DNA of 64,000 nt, from the NCBI GenBank assembly GCA_037892935.1, contig JAYXKI010000012.1, positions 186,001 through 250,000 on the forward strand, read 5' to 3'. The stretch is from Phlebopus portentosus. Lineage: Eukaryota; Basidiomycota; Agaricomycetes; Boletales; Boletinellaceae. The position numbers and the translations under genes are program-made. Shown here one piece after another: positions 22,986 to 34,790 of the stretch. Positions within the stretch are counted from its first letter, which is position 1. Each line of letters starts with the position of its first letter. Under the pieces are notes generated by a model. It saw only the letters and a list, made by a program, of their open reading frames with translations. It did no database searches and had not been told where the DNA came from.

Positions 22986-24653
22986 ATGCCCAGGTCCAGC
23001 CTTCGTGGTTCCTCTTCTGCCGCTTGCATGCCACTTTCTTATGCAGAAGGTGCCCCAGTATTTGATGGTTCGTCTCCAAGGCTTATTGGTCGATTCCTAG
23101 AGGATGTCGAGCTCCTCTGCATCGATGCTCAGCTCACAGACTCTGATAGAGTGCACTGGACGATTTATTATGCCTCCTTGGATGTTGCAGATCAGTGGTC
23201 TATGCTCCCAGAGGCGCTTGTATCAAGTCCTACTTGGTCCAGGTTTGTCACAGAGGTCCTAGAGCTTTATCCCGAGTACACAGATGCCAGACGAAGGTTC
23301 CAACCTGCAGATCTCGAAGATTTGGTCCAGAAGTCGGCAGCAGGTCCTATGAAGTCAGTACAGCAGTTGTACAGCTACTACAGGTCGTTCCTTCGAGTTT
23401 CCAAGCATCTGGAAGCCCACCAGCGAATCACCTCGTTACAGTCGAACAGGCTCTTCACTCTAGGCCTCCCAGAGACGCTTCGATCCCTTGTTTTCAGCCG
23501 CTTTACCATAAAGTACCCAGACAAGTACCCAGATGACGATTTTAGCATACAAGAGGTGCTATCAGCTGCAGAATTCGTTCTCCATAGAATTTCGGCGAGC
23601 CAGCCACACAGGTTCGATGAGTTGGCTCCAGTACGATCCGAACGACCCCAGAATGGCATCGATCCGCCCAGTACTTCGATTTCCACAGCAGTTACAAGTC
23701 ATTTGGTACCTCAGTTGACGTCCAGCGATGTTCCTCTTCATTCCCCCGTGTTCCCCTCGAGTTACGATGCCCCCCAGACATTGAAACCGACGTTGCAATG
23801 TGTTACGAACGTTCCGACCAAGTTTCGCGCGTTCCGGTCACGTGCTAAGCGAGATCGAGGGGTTGCGACTTTGCCACTTGAAGCTGCACACAGAGCCTTA
23901 GACGCTACTGTTTTCAGCTGTTTCTTTTGCAGTAGCCCTCGTCACCTCATCAGGGACTGTCCAGTAGTCGCCCAGTACGTCCAGGATGGTCGATGCAAGT
24001 GGAATTCAGCATACAAGATAGTTTTACCCAGTGGATTGCATGTTCCAGCAAGTTTTGGCAGTAATAACTTGCAGGAGAGGTTTGATTCGTTCTATGAAGC
24101 TTATCCTGAGCTTCTAGAGTCGTCTCCCAGTCCCCCTTCACCCCTCAGAGCCGCATCACCAGCCCCAGTGTCTATGGTTTCGAAGTCAGCACAGCAGCCA
24201 GCTTCTTTCAGGCACAGCTCTTCGTATGCTCCCAGTGCAGTAGTGCAACTTCTCCCCCCAGGCCAGTCTTCTCCCAAGCGCTTCTTGAAGCCATCCATTG
24301 CTTCTCAGTCGATTGTAGATCATACCTACTCGAGTTCCAGCCAGCCAGCTAGCGGTTTAGCCCCTAGGACGAATTTATCTTGCAAGAATCTCTCTAAGCA
24401 TTGTATTGGCGGTAGTCCCAGTACATTACCTTTGATTAATTCGGTTGGAGCGGTTCTTCCAGTTTACTCTTATTGTTTCGACTCTATGGCATCCCCCCCA
24501 TCGCATTCCATGTATTCCAGGCCAGATTCACCATTGGAGTTCAGCTCTTCGACACCAGGCAGCTCTGACAGCTCAGTATTGAGCTTAGGTTCGTTCCGAT
24601 GGAGTTCCGCATCCTCCGATCGCGTTCCGACGCCCCTAGGCGAGTTGCGATAG
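22986..24653 (+). CDS. Gag protein of Gag-only element
   Basis: 555 residues from the first ATG after the primer site. Residues about 20-200 form a retrotransposon gag domain (PVFDGSSPRLIGRFLEDVE) aligned with family B Gag (PTFDGSEPKELPRFFEDVA). A CCHC knuckle CFFCSSPRHLIRDC lies at about 312-325. A conserved block follows, with NNLQERFDSF matching NNLKERIDSF in family B. The rest is Ser/Pro-rich and looks disordered. The reading frame is intact. It should form or join virus-like particles and package element RNA, while enzymes must come from another element. No protease motif is present. Only 305 bases separate its stop from the 3' LTR. Confidence 0.9.
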   Translation: MPRSSLRGSSSAACMPLSYAEGAPVFDGSSPRLIGRFLEDVELLCIDAQLTDSDRVHWTIYYASLDVADQWSMLPEALVSSPTWSRFVTEVLELYPEYTDARRRFQPADLEDLVQKSAAGPMKSVQQLYSYYRSFLRVSKHLEAHQRITSLQSNRLFTLGLPETLRSLVFSRFTIKYPDKYPDDDFSIQEVLSAAEFVLHRISASQPHRFDELAPVRSERPQNGIDPPSTSISTAVTSHLVPQLTSSDVPLHSPVFPSSYDAPQTLKPTLQCVTNVPTKFRAFRSRAKRDRGVATLPLEAAHRALDATVFSCFFCSSPRHLIRDCPVVAQYVQDGRCKWNSAYKIVLPSGLHVPASFGSNNLQERFDSFYEAYPELLESSPSPPSPLRAASPAPVSMVSKSAQQPASFRHSSSYAPSAVVQLLPPGQSSPKRFLKPSIASQSIVDHTYSSSSQPASGLAPRTNLSCKNLSKHCIGGSPSTLPLINSVGAVLPVYSYCFDSMASPPSHSMYSRPDSPLEFSSSTPGSSDSSVLSLGSFRWSSASSDRVPTPLGELR

Positions 24654-24920
24654 TGTTCCGATGCGCAACAATGCGTAACAATCGTAACGAGTGCTCAACC
24701 ATGCAGATTGGTTCAGTTTTGGTGTTTCTATGCAGGAATGTTTGTTTTCTCAAGATTTTCGACTCTCTTTCATACAACTCCTCATTTAATTCGGTTTCTT
24801 TCGATCTCGGCTCGGTCCATGCACCATTCGACTCGCTCTATGCACTCCCTCGAGGTTCCATATCTCCAAACTCACATCATCTGACGCTTCTACATGACAA
24901 ATCGAAGTTTTGGGAGTTTG

Positions 24921-24938
24921 ATGACTGCGGACAGTCAT
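24921..24938 (+). promoter_or_regulatory. Hairpin beside 3' LTR of Gag-only element
   Basis: ATGACTG-CGGA-CAGTCAT is a perfect 7 bp stem with a CGGA loop, 20 bases before the 3' LTR. The family B elements carry the same loop with a changed but still paired stem at the equivalent place. A purine run (AGGAGG, 24953-24958) abuts the LTR and may serve as polypurine tract. Confidence 0.65.
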
Positions 24939-24958
24939 GATTTGAAGACCCCAGGAGG

Positions 24959-25951
24959 TGTAGAGATACCTGCGGATTTGAGCTCGGATCTACTCTATTT
25001 GGACGATCTGACATGCCAATCATCAGAACGATCGACCTTGACCATATGTGGAAGGATCTGCAGTGTGGATCAGTAGGTTGTGCATTTACGGTTCAGCAGC
25101 CTTCTGTTCCCCTCCATCCAGCCTCACTCTCTATTGTCTACCCCTTTCAGACGACAGGCTGTGATGCAGATGACTTGGTTGGATGTCCATATTTACATTT
25201 TATTTGGTTTCTTTCCTTATTTATCTCCCTGAATCATGTTTCGAGCCTTTGTTGTATAGGTGGCTCACTGCTGTATATAAGCCTCCTGTGCTGCTCTAAT
25301 GAGAAGGGGGAGCCCCAGAACGCCCCAGTTTCGACTCATATCATCTCCAGTCAAGTTCCCTAGTCTCCCAGCTTCGTCTTAGTCCGTTCCCTCGAGTTCC
25401 AGTCCAGTTCCGACAGTTGCACCAGTTGTGCATATACTCCAGCCCAGCAGATCGTCGATTTTGCTATATCTCCATCAGTTCTCCACCGATCACCTCGGTC
25501 CAGCATTCGTTCGATTCGTCTCATCGTTCTTCATCTTCGAGTATTTTCACCCACGAGTTCCGCAGAGTTCCGCTTCATTTCGCCAAGTTCCAATTTTATG
25601 ATAGTTTTCCGATATCTTGTTCAGTCTGTATCTCCCTCATTTCTTATCCATTCATTGTGATTCTTGATCTGTTAGGATCGTGTCGACGAGTACTTTTGAT
25701 CTCTTATTTTACATCATCATCTTAGCTAGCTAGTTTTCGACCTCAGAGTAGGTGGCTCAGTTTACACTTCCGACACGGCACCCTTTTGTATTTTGTTTCC
25801 CCCTTCTCTAAGCCATTCCCCTCGACACTAGCGTACACTCCTCACATTATAGACACTCCCTCTTACATTGTACACATCTGGTTGACCCCCAGAGGTCGAA
25901 CTCAGACCTTCAGACTGTCAGTTGGCCTTCAGAGCCAGCAGACACGTTTCA
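24959..25951 (+). repeat. 3' LTR of Gag-only element
   Basis: Matches 21906-22897 with one extra G in the run near 25305 and C for T near 25332. It ends at TTTCA and joins the transposase relic directly. Confidence 0.95.
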
Positions 25952-26800
25952 CCGGGGAAGGGATGCATTTTGTCCAACAGGCTGGCAATGAATTCCATGA
26001 ACAATTTGGTATTGAATGCACCCTGTACGATAGTGCAGTCGATTGTCCCATCAAGGCTGATAGCTGGCAAGACGGAGAAGCTAACGGAGTGAATCAGAAG
26101 CTTGTGATGTGCCACAAGAGGCAGAATCACTGTTTCCCCCTATTGAAAAACTGCTTGCGACACGCACGGCGACCCTCAAGGGCCCAAGTAGTGTTGCAAA
26201 GAAAAGCCCACCAATCGCAAGCACTCTCATCGACAAATACCAGCTGTTCCGCTGTGTACTGAGAGGCAATATGTGTGACGTACTGTGCACACAGAGTTTC
26301 ATTCCGCTTGAGAGCCCTTTTCAATAACTAGATCATGACAATTTCAGTTCGCGTGGACTGTGTGGGGAAGCAAAGCGACAGAGACAGCCACCTTCTTAAG
26401 TGTAAAACTGGCATGCAGCAAGGACCTGCGTATAGTTACATCTGAAGCCTCCTTCTCCCATCTTTCCTAGAGCAGTAGCCTCAACTTGTTGATGTAATGG
26501 TCATTGAGATTGCTTAGTGACCTGAAAAGGAACTACGTGGTGTGAACCAACAGCTACCAGGATAGGTTTCAACATGTGCATACCTCGGTGTGGATATAAT
26601 CAAGCACTTGAGGCCTTCCACGAAAACCAAGTTCATGTGCAGCAACAGTCCCGTTGCACTTGAACTCTCATATTATCTGGAAAACTGTTGTCTTGGGTAT
26701 GTTAGTCAAGGCTGCGATCTGAGAGGTGCTGAGTTTCTTGTTCATGGTGATGATGCATTCCTATAAATTGTTAGACAGCCATCTGCCGTGTTGCCGAGGT
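25952..26800 (-). pseudogene. Tc1/mariner-like DDE transposase relic, copy 2, cut by LTR
   Basis: Minus strand. An HTH region near 26745-26690 (TSQIAALTNIPKTTVFQII) is followed by a stop in frame and a GRPQVL linker. The catalytic part has LVFVDES near 26240, a WAL..RRA.R block, then SVLPAISLDGT and FMEFIASLLDKMHPFPG. It is lost beyond 25952, where the Gag-only element begins, so the second Asp and the C-terminus are missing. It is related to, but clearly diverged from, copy 1 at 16932-18146. Confidence 0.8.
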
Positions 26801-27856
26801 TGCATGAATGAATGCTCAACATAAGCTGTAGAGATGGTGACTGTGAAGATGGTGATGGCTCGAGATCAAGTGGCGACTCAACACGTGAGTTAACCCTTCA
26901 TCCTCACATGCGTCACTGCTCCTATCTCTTTGCTGTGGTGCCTCATCTCTTGTAATGGTCTGTCCCCAGCAACTGGGGGTTCCCTCATGCCTGTGGGTGA
27001 TGAGGGATTGGTGAGGATGAGGAGAGAACTGTGGACAAGTGATGAGAGCTGCTGTGCAGGGAGATACTGCATACGAAAGACTACCGTCATATGCATACAC
27101 TCGTGTTTCTCTGAGAGATGTTTCTGTGGCCCTGGCAGGCACGCTTGGTTTGGTTGTAGCAGGAGTGCATGATGGCTGAGCTGACCTTGTTCGCCCTTGC
27201 CCAGATATGATTTTGGATGACATTTCAGCAGAGGATGGTCACCGAGGTAGTTTCAAGTCTGATTGGTAGATAGTACGTGTAATGTAGCAACACCCAAGCC
27301 TAACTCAGCTCAGCTACTGTCTTGGCTGAAAGTGCCTATGCTGCTGTCTTTTTAGCAGAAACAATCAGATTTTTTGTTGTCTGAATGCATGAGTTATGAC
27401 AGATGCAATGAAGTAGGGGAGAGTTCTGTGAGCAGGAGTGACAACAAACCACCCAGTTTCACTACCACAATCATGTCAGGGAGTCTCGAGGAGTTGCGTA
27501 CAGATGCCCACTGGGCTGGCCTGATTTATCAAACTTGAATCAGATTTTTCTGGATGACGTTGGGCAAGCTATGATTTTTACACTGAATGGAGGGCATGAC
27601 AAGAATTTAGCACTATGATGCTATCTTTTTAGTAGCAAAGTACATACTCAACAAAACCCAGACATTTTTATATGTACTAGAGCGCATTTTTGAGCAGGTT
27701 TTTTTACATGGTTATATCAGATTTTTATGTGCTGTATTGACTGAGATATTCACTATTTTGTTTTTTTTTGCTCATCCAGGATGCACTATGCGTCAAAAAT
27801 ACACGTGATTTTCCAAATTGCCAACAATTTTGCAATTAGCTGTAAGTCTATATACA
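26801..27856. other. Spacer; no gene identified
   Basis: A 135-codon minus-strand ORF (26816-27223) lies just upstream of the transposase relic but shows only Ser/Thr/His-rich low complexity and no known domain. Nothing else is supported. Confidence 0.45.
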
Positions 27857-29126
27857 TGGCACTGCTCTGACGAAGTTTTGCATTGTTTCATCCAGTGTTT
27901 GTGTAGGAAACATCAGACAATTTCATCAACCCTTGTTCCAGCAGGTCATCTGGACTGTTCAAAAAATCATTCCTCTTCACACAAGCTGTCATAGTTTTTC
28001 TCTTGATCTGTAAATTAGGTCTATATACCTTGCAATACTCTGGTAAGCTTTTGATCTATTCCATGCAGTATTTGTGCAACAGTGCAAGTGTCTTTTGTCT
28101 CCGCAGCATTCTCAGGAACTGTCATTCAAAGGCAACAGATTCCAAACTTGCTTGTATCTGAAGAAATCATTATGGTATTCATTCCATATGCTCGATGTAG
28201 TGCTTCTATTTATGCAATCTATGAGAGACTGTGGCTTACTCCTACCTGCATCAATTTCCACACCTTTCTGTCACATCTGGATTATCACAATGCTTCTCCG
28301 CCATAGCCAGATAACATATCTAGTATGTATGAGCAGAACGAGGGGCAGTGAATGCTATACTGCCACAGGTGACAGTATGGGATCAACACAGTCCAGAGAT
28401 GCAGTCAGATAACAAATCTGGTGGACCCACCATCAATTCCACTCACGATCACAGACACCTGGCTGCACCTTGACCTACTTCTCTTTCCTTCCTCATTGCC
28501 ACCACAGTGGGTCATCCCATACATCTGACCTTATCTCAGCTGTGCCACTATGGACTAAGAGGTGAGAAGCAGCAAGCCAGGTAAGTAGCACGTACCTTAG
28601 CATTTGTGACTGTATTGTATTCACTCACCATTCAATGGTCAAGCAAGTGACAGTGCCAATGGTACCGCTATGTCCTGTGTGAATGCCATAGTCATTGCAA
28701 TTGAACTTTCTCTAATAGAGCCTCCAAGTCAAATTGCTGCACATTCTATCAGCCGTAAATTGATCTTCTATTTCCACAGGCCTCTCGGGCCCTCATGCAT
28801 GCTCTTCCCAGAATAGAATCCACAGCTAGTGAACCATTGCCACTATGGTCATCCGCTTTCTCTATTCGATTTGCCAAGTAGGCCTTTGTCTGACAGAGAT
28901 GCTCTTCCATGCTCCTGGAAAAGTCGGATGTTTTGAGGATAGGGACAGCTTACTAGGCTCCATACGTCTTCATGCAATCTCATATACAGGGACAGAGAGT
29001 CTGCATCAGCACCCATAGCAGAGAGATGAGATAGGAGAAGAGACATACCAACACCGATGAAGCAATAGGGGGCCACAGGGACCATGGAACAGCAACAAAT
29101 ATGGTGCAAGCAAAGCACTTGGATTG
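27857..29126. repeat. Unidentified 1.3 kb dispersed repeat, copy 2
   Basis: Same orientation as copy 1 at 15280-16581, which it follows to TTGGATTG at 29126, where chromovirus copy 3 begins. Copy 1 continues with AGCCACACAGG, so the right side of this copy is displaced by the insertion. Confidence 0.7.
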
Positions 29127-29583
29127 TGTAAGGACTCGAACATTTTCCTTTTCTTTTCTTACATTATCATTTATTTTAATATTCCTTTTCTTTCTTTTAT
29201 TTTCTCATGTGCTTATTCATCCATTCGCTGGAACATTCCCCGATGTTCTATCACACCCACTAATCACTCCACTCCTTCATCATGTGACTTCCTATTAGAG
29301 TATACCTTTCACGTGCTTGAAGTCTATATAAGTAGATAGTTTGACTCTTTTGTTCCTTGTCTTTCTATTCTACTTACCTTCACTGCGACATAGGTATCTA
29401 CTCTTGTATTATTAGTTTACTGAATTCTACTTACCTTCATGGCGACATAGTGTTTGATGGTCTGGACTTAAGCCCTGTCTTAGCTGTCTTGACCTGAGCA
29501 ACGTTTTCAGGTTTAACTCGGTTACACTTGTTTGTTATTGTATTGGCCTGCCTCAACTCAGTCCTTGAGCCGTCCGCCTAACA
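29127..29583 (+). repeat. Chromovirus 5' LTR, copy 3
   Basis: 457 bp, TGTAAGGACTCG to CCGCCTAACA. It is longer than copies 1 and 2 because of extra sequence near 29450-29560. Confidence 0.9.
29325..29332 (+). promoter_or_regulatory. TATA box in chromovirus LTR copy 3
   Basis: TATATAAG, 34 bases before GTCTTTCTATT (29359-29369). Transcription starting there would give an RNA 5' end complementary to the primer site. Confidence 0.6.
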
Positions 29584-29584
29584 T

Positions 29585-29595
29585 AATAGAAAGAC
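29585..29595 (+). promoter_or_regulatory. Putative self-priming primer-binding site, copy 3
   Basis: AATAGAAAGAC, one base after the LTR, is the exact reverse complement of 29359-29369 in the LTR, as in copy 1. Confidence 0.6.
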
Positions 29596-29733
29596 CTACC
29601 CTTGGCTCATGCCTGATTTCTGTTGTCATCGAGCGCTCACCTATGACATGTCTCCTGAAGTATATCTTTGAAGGACGACGTTGAACAAAACCCGGTTCCT
29701 ACTGTGCAGACAACAAACCCCTACCTTGCCCGT

Positions 29734-31361
29734 TGAAGAGTAAGTCTGAAGCTTGGGAACGTACGGAGTCGTTACAACCAGTTCCGCGGTGTTCCGACTG
29801 GTTTCACTCGGTTTCAACTGGTTTCGCTCGAACGAGTGAACTTAGCAAGAACGCCATAGTCCAGATAGCACATGCACCATTCTTTGATCGGCCATCAAGA
29901 CGGGAGAATCACGGCATCGAGTTTGCACGCGTCGATCACAAGTCTCCGGACCTCGGATCCGCATTCCAGACAAAGAGATTTGACCCTGCAACCTCGTCCT
30001 CAGTCCCTCTCCTTTGTTAAACATCGCAGACTTACTTTGTCAGGCTAGCCAGAGCCCTTCTGAGTCGTTTCCCCGGGTTCCGCTTCGTTCCGCTCAAAGA
30101 GACCCAGTTCCAAAGGTTCCGCACATTTTCTGACCTTTCTATATGCGTCCCCTTTAATCCATTATGCTCTCGTTCCAGACATGCTTAGTATTGTTTCTTT
30201 TGACCTATGTGTCTCTTAAACCATTCCTATGTGCTCCTCTCCTTTGTAGATAGCAATATGCGTTCCCTTTTCTTTATGACGTAGGTTCTCTGACCGCTGG
30301 GAGGCTCAGTCTTGGACGTTTAGTATAAATATAGCACGACTCTCGTAGTAGAGGGACAGCTTAGTCGGAGCTGAGTGGGAGCTTAGCTTACAGTTCTCAC
30401 ATCGTCTCAAAGTCCCTCGACCTCTAGTCTACTTGTTCGTAGTGGACTCTCTCATCTCTATAGTCTAATATACGATATTTCGTATTCTGTACAGTCGATC
30501 GGTGATCTCTCTTCGCAGCAGAGCCGTTCGTACGTTCGTATAGTTCGCTGTGATCGTACAAAGGCTCCTCTTATTTCTCTCACCTGAACCGAAACCTCCT
30601 TACGTGTTCCGAACCGTTTCGCCCGGTTTCGCTCGTAACCCAGTTACTCTGCGTGCCACTCGCATTCGGTCTCGCAACACCTTCCCCTCTCCAGTGTCGT
30701 CGGGAAAGGACACCATATCACCCCTTTCCTCCTGACTTTCCACTCTCCGCTTCCTCAAGACCAGCCCGGTGCTATTCCGCATCGTTTAGATCGGAAACGT
30801 TCGGTTTCATCGTCCCACACGTATCCTTCGATTCTCTCAGTCCCCTTCCATCATCGTTTCGCACCTCCATCCCTCGCATCACATTTCGACTCACTCAGCA
30901 ATTGTCCTTCGTCCATCGAATCGCGTTTCGAATCGTTACGCCGCGTTCCGACACTTTAGACTACGAGTGAGATCGGCTGCAGTCGCTTACCAGTGTGTTA
31001 GCACAGTCGATTAGTCACGTTCGGGTTGGTGGTTCGACTAGCGTAGCCTAGTTAGTTTAGTTCTTGTGCCTTGGGTTAGTCGGCTTTAGTCCAGAGCTCG
31101 CAGCTGAGCCAGAGAGTCGATTTTGCCTTTGCACCGCCACCGTCGATCTCGGGAGAAGCCTACCCTCGGAATTCCTCCTCGAGCGCTTCCCTCATATCCC
31201 CGGTTCTCACCAAGCCCTTCCATTGCCTATCCCTATTTCCCTCCACTCCTTCGTGCCCTTAGCTCGGGTGTAATTCTCTGCTGACCGTTTGAAGGTATTC
31301 TAGGGCAGCCCCTCGAACTATACACTCCCTGTCCGGCATCAGAACGTCCACAGGAGTTTCA
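29734..31361 (+). repeat. Family B LTR a (5' LTR of B1)
   Basis: 1628 bp, TGAAGAGTAAGTCTGAAGC to CCACAGGAGTTTCA. It contains the TATAAATA box, the 69-codon ATG ORF (31064-31273) and many GTTCCG/GTTTCG words. Confidence 0.93.
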
Positions 31362-33033
31362 AGTGGAGCCCACGGCGAGGGGGATTTCACTGTCCAACCA
31401 TTACGAATACCCCGCCAAATTTGTCTAGCAGACGAGTTACACGTAGCCAATCTGCTCGAGTCCCTGTAGAACATCAGGTTTTGCCGCCGACTCGAAGGCC
31501 TAGGATTGTCAATCGCAACATACGTTCCGCTGCGGAAAATGCGGAACACAGCGAAACACCCTTGCGACAATCCGTTAGCGCCATTCCTTCCAACACCGAT
31601 TCCCTAGATCATTCCCCGTCTACCATCGCCGATTCAGAACTCCCCAACCTCTCATCCGTGCCAGCTTCCACCCCAGGCTCACCGAACAGACCAGCTAGCC
31701 CGCCTACCAATTACCAACTACCTACCGGAACTCAACAGATCTTAGCCAGCAATGCAGCGATAATAGCTCGTCTGTCTGCTAACGCTAACGTATTACAACA
31801 ACTTACAAATCGACAAACCGCAATGGCATACCAACCGCCCTCGTGTGGGGACAAATGTGCCCCAACGTTTGACGGCTCAGAACCAAAGGAACTCCCTAGG
31901 TTCTTCGAAGACGTTGCAGAAATCGCAAGACAGGCCGCGTGGAACGATAGAGATCACGTCCGAAAGTTCTTGTACTATGCGAAGACCGATGTCGCGGAAC
32001 TTTGGGAGACTACCGACGAGATTAACGACCCGAACCCTGATGTGGAGACGGTGAAGAGAGAGATTATAGCTCTATACCCGAGTCTCACGGCAGGGAAACG
32101 CTACTCCAAGGGAGAACTGGAGCATTTGGTCGTAGAACGGATGAAGAAAGGGATCAAGAACCGAGAAGACCTAGGCGAATATCATCGAGAATTCGTCAGG
32201 CGCTCTAAGTATCTTATAACGAACGGAAAGATCTTGGAGTCCCAAGCTGACGAGATGTTCCTGATGGGAATTACAGGAGACCTTAGAGAGGCGCTCATTC
32301 GTCGTATCGAGATCAAGCTACCAGACCACGATTCGTCTACGCCTTACAAGATTAAGGATGTGCTCGAACATTCGAATTTCGTGCTGGGAGGAAAGATTGT
32401 GGGCAGTTTCGGCAGTAACTTTCCACCCCCAGCTACCGGAGAAGCTTCGACAAGTATCGTAAAGAAGGAAGAAGTGGATTTGGCCAAGGTAATGGATACG
32501 TTGAAGAGTTTTCAGGTTACGCTCGACGCCCTGAGCAAGGGGAACGTTCCGCATCGACCAGGGGCGGAACGTAGCGAAACTCCGCGAAACCCAGTTTGCA
32601 ACTTCTGCGGTGAAGCAGGACACTATATTCAATCGTGTACGAAGGTTCTCGAGTACATCCAAGCCGGAAAGTGCGTTAGGAGCCAGGATGGAAGGATTGT
32701 GTTGCCGAACGGCGGTCTCATTACGAGGTCGCTACCGGGGAACAATCTCAAAGAACGAATCGATAGCTTTCACGCTAAAGCTCCGGCAACGCACACAGTA
32801 GGAATGGTCGAGTCGGTCGCACCTGCATATAGCCATCAAGCTGGTCCAGCCTACGCATATGGTCACGACGAAGAAGATCAGAACGAGCAGGAAAATTACG
32901 ACATTGAACGTTTGGAGATTTTGATTAACGAGGCGAAGAAGAAGGCAGCTGGTGGACGAAGAACGAAGCCCGATGGTGTAGAGATCCCTAGAGTTCAGCC
33001 TCATAAGAAGGCGCAGGCGAAACCGCAGCCCGC
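31304..33033 (+). pseudogene. B1 gag, 5' part, interrupted by B2
   Basis: Frame open from 31304 with no ATG until the MAYQPP codons. It includes the gag domain (PTFDGSEPKELPRFFEDV) and the CCHC knuckle (CNFCGEAGHYIQSC). It is cut at 33033 by B2 within the Pro/Ala-rich region before the protease. The ORF then reads into the B2 LTR to 33136, giving a chimeric tail of no evident meaning. Relative to B3 it has CpG-type changes such as CGTGGG to TGTGGG. The rest of gag continues at 44432. Confidence 0.88.
31364..31383 (+). promoter_or_regulatory. Primer-binding site of B1
   Basis: TGGAGCCCACGG followed by CGAGGGGG, two bases after LTR a. It is tRNA-type. Confidence 0.8.
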
Positions 33034-34662
33034 TGAAACTCCTGTGGACGTTCTGATGCCGGACAGGGAGTGTATAGTTCGAGGGGCTGCCCTAGAATAC
33101 CTTCAAGTGGTCAGCAGAGAATTACACCCGAGCTAAGGGCACGAAGGAATGGAGGGAAATAGGGATATACAATGGAAGGGCTTGGTGAGAACCGGAGATA
33201 TGAGGGAAGCGCTCGAGGAAGAATTCCGAGGGTGAACTTCTTCCGAGATCGACGGTGGCGGTGCAAAGGCTAAATCGACTCTCCGGCTCAGCTGCGAGCT
33301 CTGGACTAAAGCCGACTAACCCAAGGCACAAGAACTAAACTAACTAAGCTACGCTAGTCGAACCACCAACCCGAACGTGACTAATCGACTGTGCTAACAC
33401 ACTGGTAAGCGACTGCAGTCGATCTCACTCGTAGTCTTAAGTGTCGGAACGCGGCGTAACGATTCGAAACGTGATTCGATGGTCGAAGGACAATTGCTGA
33501 GTGTGTCGAAATGTGATGCGAGGAATGGAGGTGCAAAACGATGATGGAAGGGGACTGAGAGAATCGAAGGATATGTGTGGGACGATGAAACCGACTGTTT
33601 CCGATTGAAACGATGCGGAATAGCACCGGGCTGGTCTTGAGGAAGCGGAGAGTGGAAAGTCAAGAGGAAAGGGATGATATGGTGTCCTTTCCCGACGACA
33701 CTGGAGAGGGGAAGGTGTTGCGAGACCAAATGCAAGCGGCACGCAGAGTAACTGGGTTACGAGCGAAACCGGGCGAAACGGATCGAAACACGTGAGGGGG
33801 TCTTGTTTCGGGTGAGAGAAGATAGAGAAGCCTTTATACGATGACAGCGAACTATACGAACGCACGAACGGCTCTACTGCGAAGAGAGATCACCGATCGA
33901 CTGTACAGAACACGAAATGTCGTATATTAGACTATAGAGACGAGAGAGTCCACTACGAACAAGTAGACTAGAGGTCGAGAGGCTTTGAGATGATGTGAGA
34001 ACTGCAAGCTAAGCTCCCACTCAGCTCCGACTAAGCTTTTCTCTCTACTACGAGAGTCGTGCTATATTTATACTAAACGTCCAAGACTGAGCCTCCCAGC
34101 GGTCAGAGAACCTACGTCATAAAGAAAAGGGAACGCATATCGCTATCTACAAAGGAGAGGAGCGCATAGGAATGGTTTAAGGGACACATAGGTCAAAAGA
34201 AACAATACTAAGCATGTCTGGAACGAGAGCATAATGGATTAAAGGGGACGCATATAGAAAGGTCAGAAAATGTGCGGAACCTTCGGAACCGGGTCTCTTT
34301 GAGCGGAACGAAGCGGAACTCGGGGCAACGACTCGGAAGGGCTCTGGCTAGCCTGACAAAGTAAGTCTGCGATGTTTAACAAAGGAGAGGGACTGAGGAC
34401 GAGGTTGCAGGGTCAAATCTCTTTGTCTGGAATGCGGATCCGAGGTCCGGAGACTTGTGATCGACGCGTGCAAACTCGATGCCGTGATTCTCCCGTCTTG
34501 ATGGCCGATCAAAGAACGGTGCACGTGCCATCTGGACTATGGCGTTCTTGCTAAGTTCACTCGTTCGAGCGAAACCAGTCGAAACCGAGCGAAACCAGTC
34601 GGAACACCGCGGAACTGGTCGTAACGACTCCGTACATTCCCAAGCTTCAGACTTACTCTTCA
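33034..34662 (-). repeat. Family B LTR b (3' LTR of B2)
   Basis: 1629 bp, reverse orientation, TGAAACTCCTG on the plus strand at left and TTACTCTTCA at right. Confidence 0.93.
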
Positions 34663-34681
34663 TCTCCCGGGTTCATGAAAT

Positions 34682-34701
34682 AGTGACCGTCCGCAGTCAC
34701 T
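34682..34701 (-). promoter_or_regulatory. Hairpin beside 3' LTR of B2
   Basis: On the minus strand AGTGACTG-CGGA-CGGTCACT. The stem is as in B3 except that one C is now T, giving a G-T pair. It lies 20 bases upstream of the 3' LTR. Confidence 0.6.
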
Positions 34702-34790
34702 CCCATCTCAATCCGACGCGTGGGAGTTTCGAAGCATAACGCGTCGCGTCCAAATTTTCTTCCGCTGTCATCTCTTCTTCATTCTCCAAC

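Larger units (their letters stand above)
21906..25951 (+). mobile_element. Gag-only LTR retrotransposon (TR-GAG-like), intact and young
   Basis: Two LTRs of 992 and 993 bp bound a 2061-base interior with a primer site, one long gag ORF and no protease, RT, RNase H or integrase. I see only two differences between the LTRs by eye (one G in a G-run, one C/T), so it is recent or gene-converted. Elements of this design have been described in plants as TR-GAG. Gag, primer site and a pre-LTR hairpin all resemble family B at 29734-64000, its likely helper. The flanks do not share a target duplication: the left is chromovirus pol, the right a transposase relic. Confidence 0.88.
29127..29733 (+). mobile_element. 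Chromovirus copy 3: 5' LTR and leader, interrupted by family B element
   Basis: LTR 29127-29583 on the plus strand, then primer site and about 150 bases of leader related to that of copy 1 (both have CCCCTA.CTTGCCCGT). At 29733 the family B element B1 starts. The rest of this chromovirus may resume beyond the window after B1. It is not a solo LTR because leader sequence is present and no target duplication follows the LTR. Confidence 0.85.

Noticed and set aside
26816..27223. Protein-coding gene upstream of the transposase relic
   Set aside because: Low-complexity composition with no domain, no conservation with the other transposase copy, and an equally long ORF in another frame.
29127..29583. 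Solo LTR
   Set aside because: The primer site and leader follow it, and no target duplication is present at 29584, so it is the 5' end of an interrupted element.
33034..33136. C-terminal extension of B1 gag
   Set aside because: It is B2 LTR sequence read by chance after the insertion.
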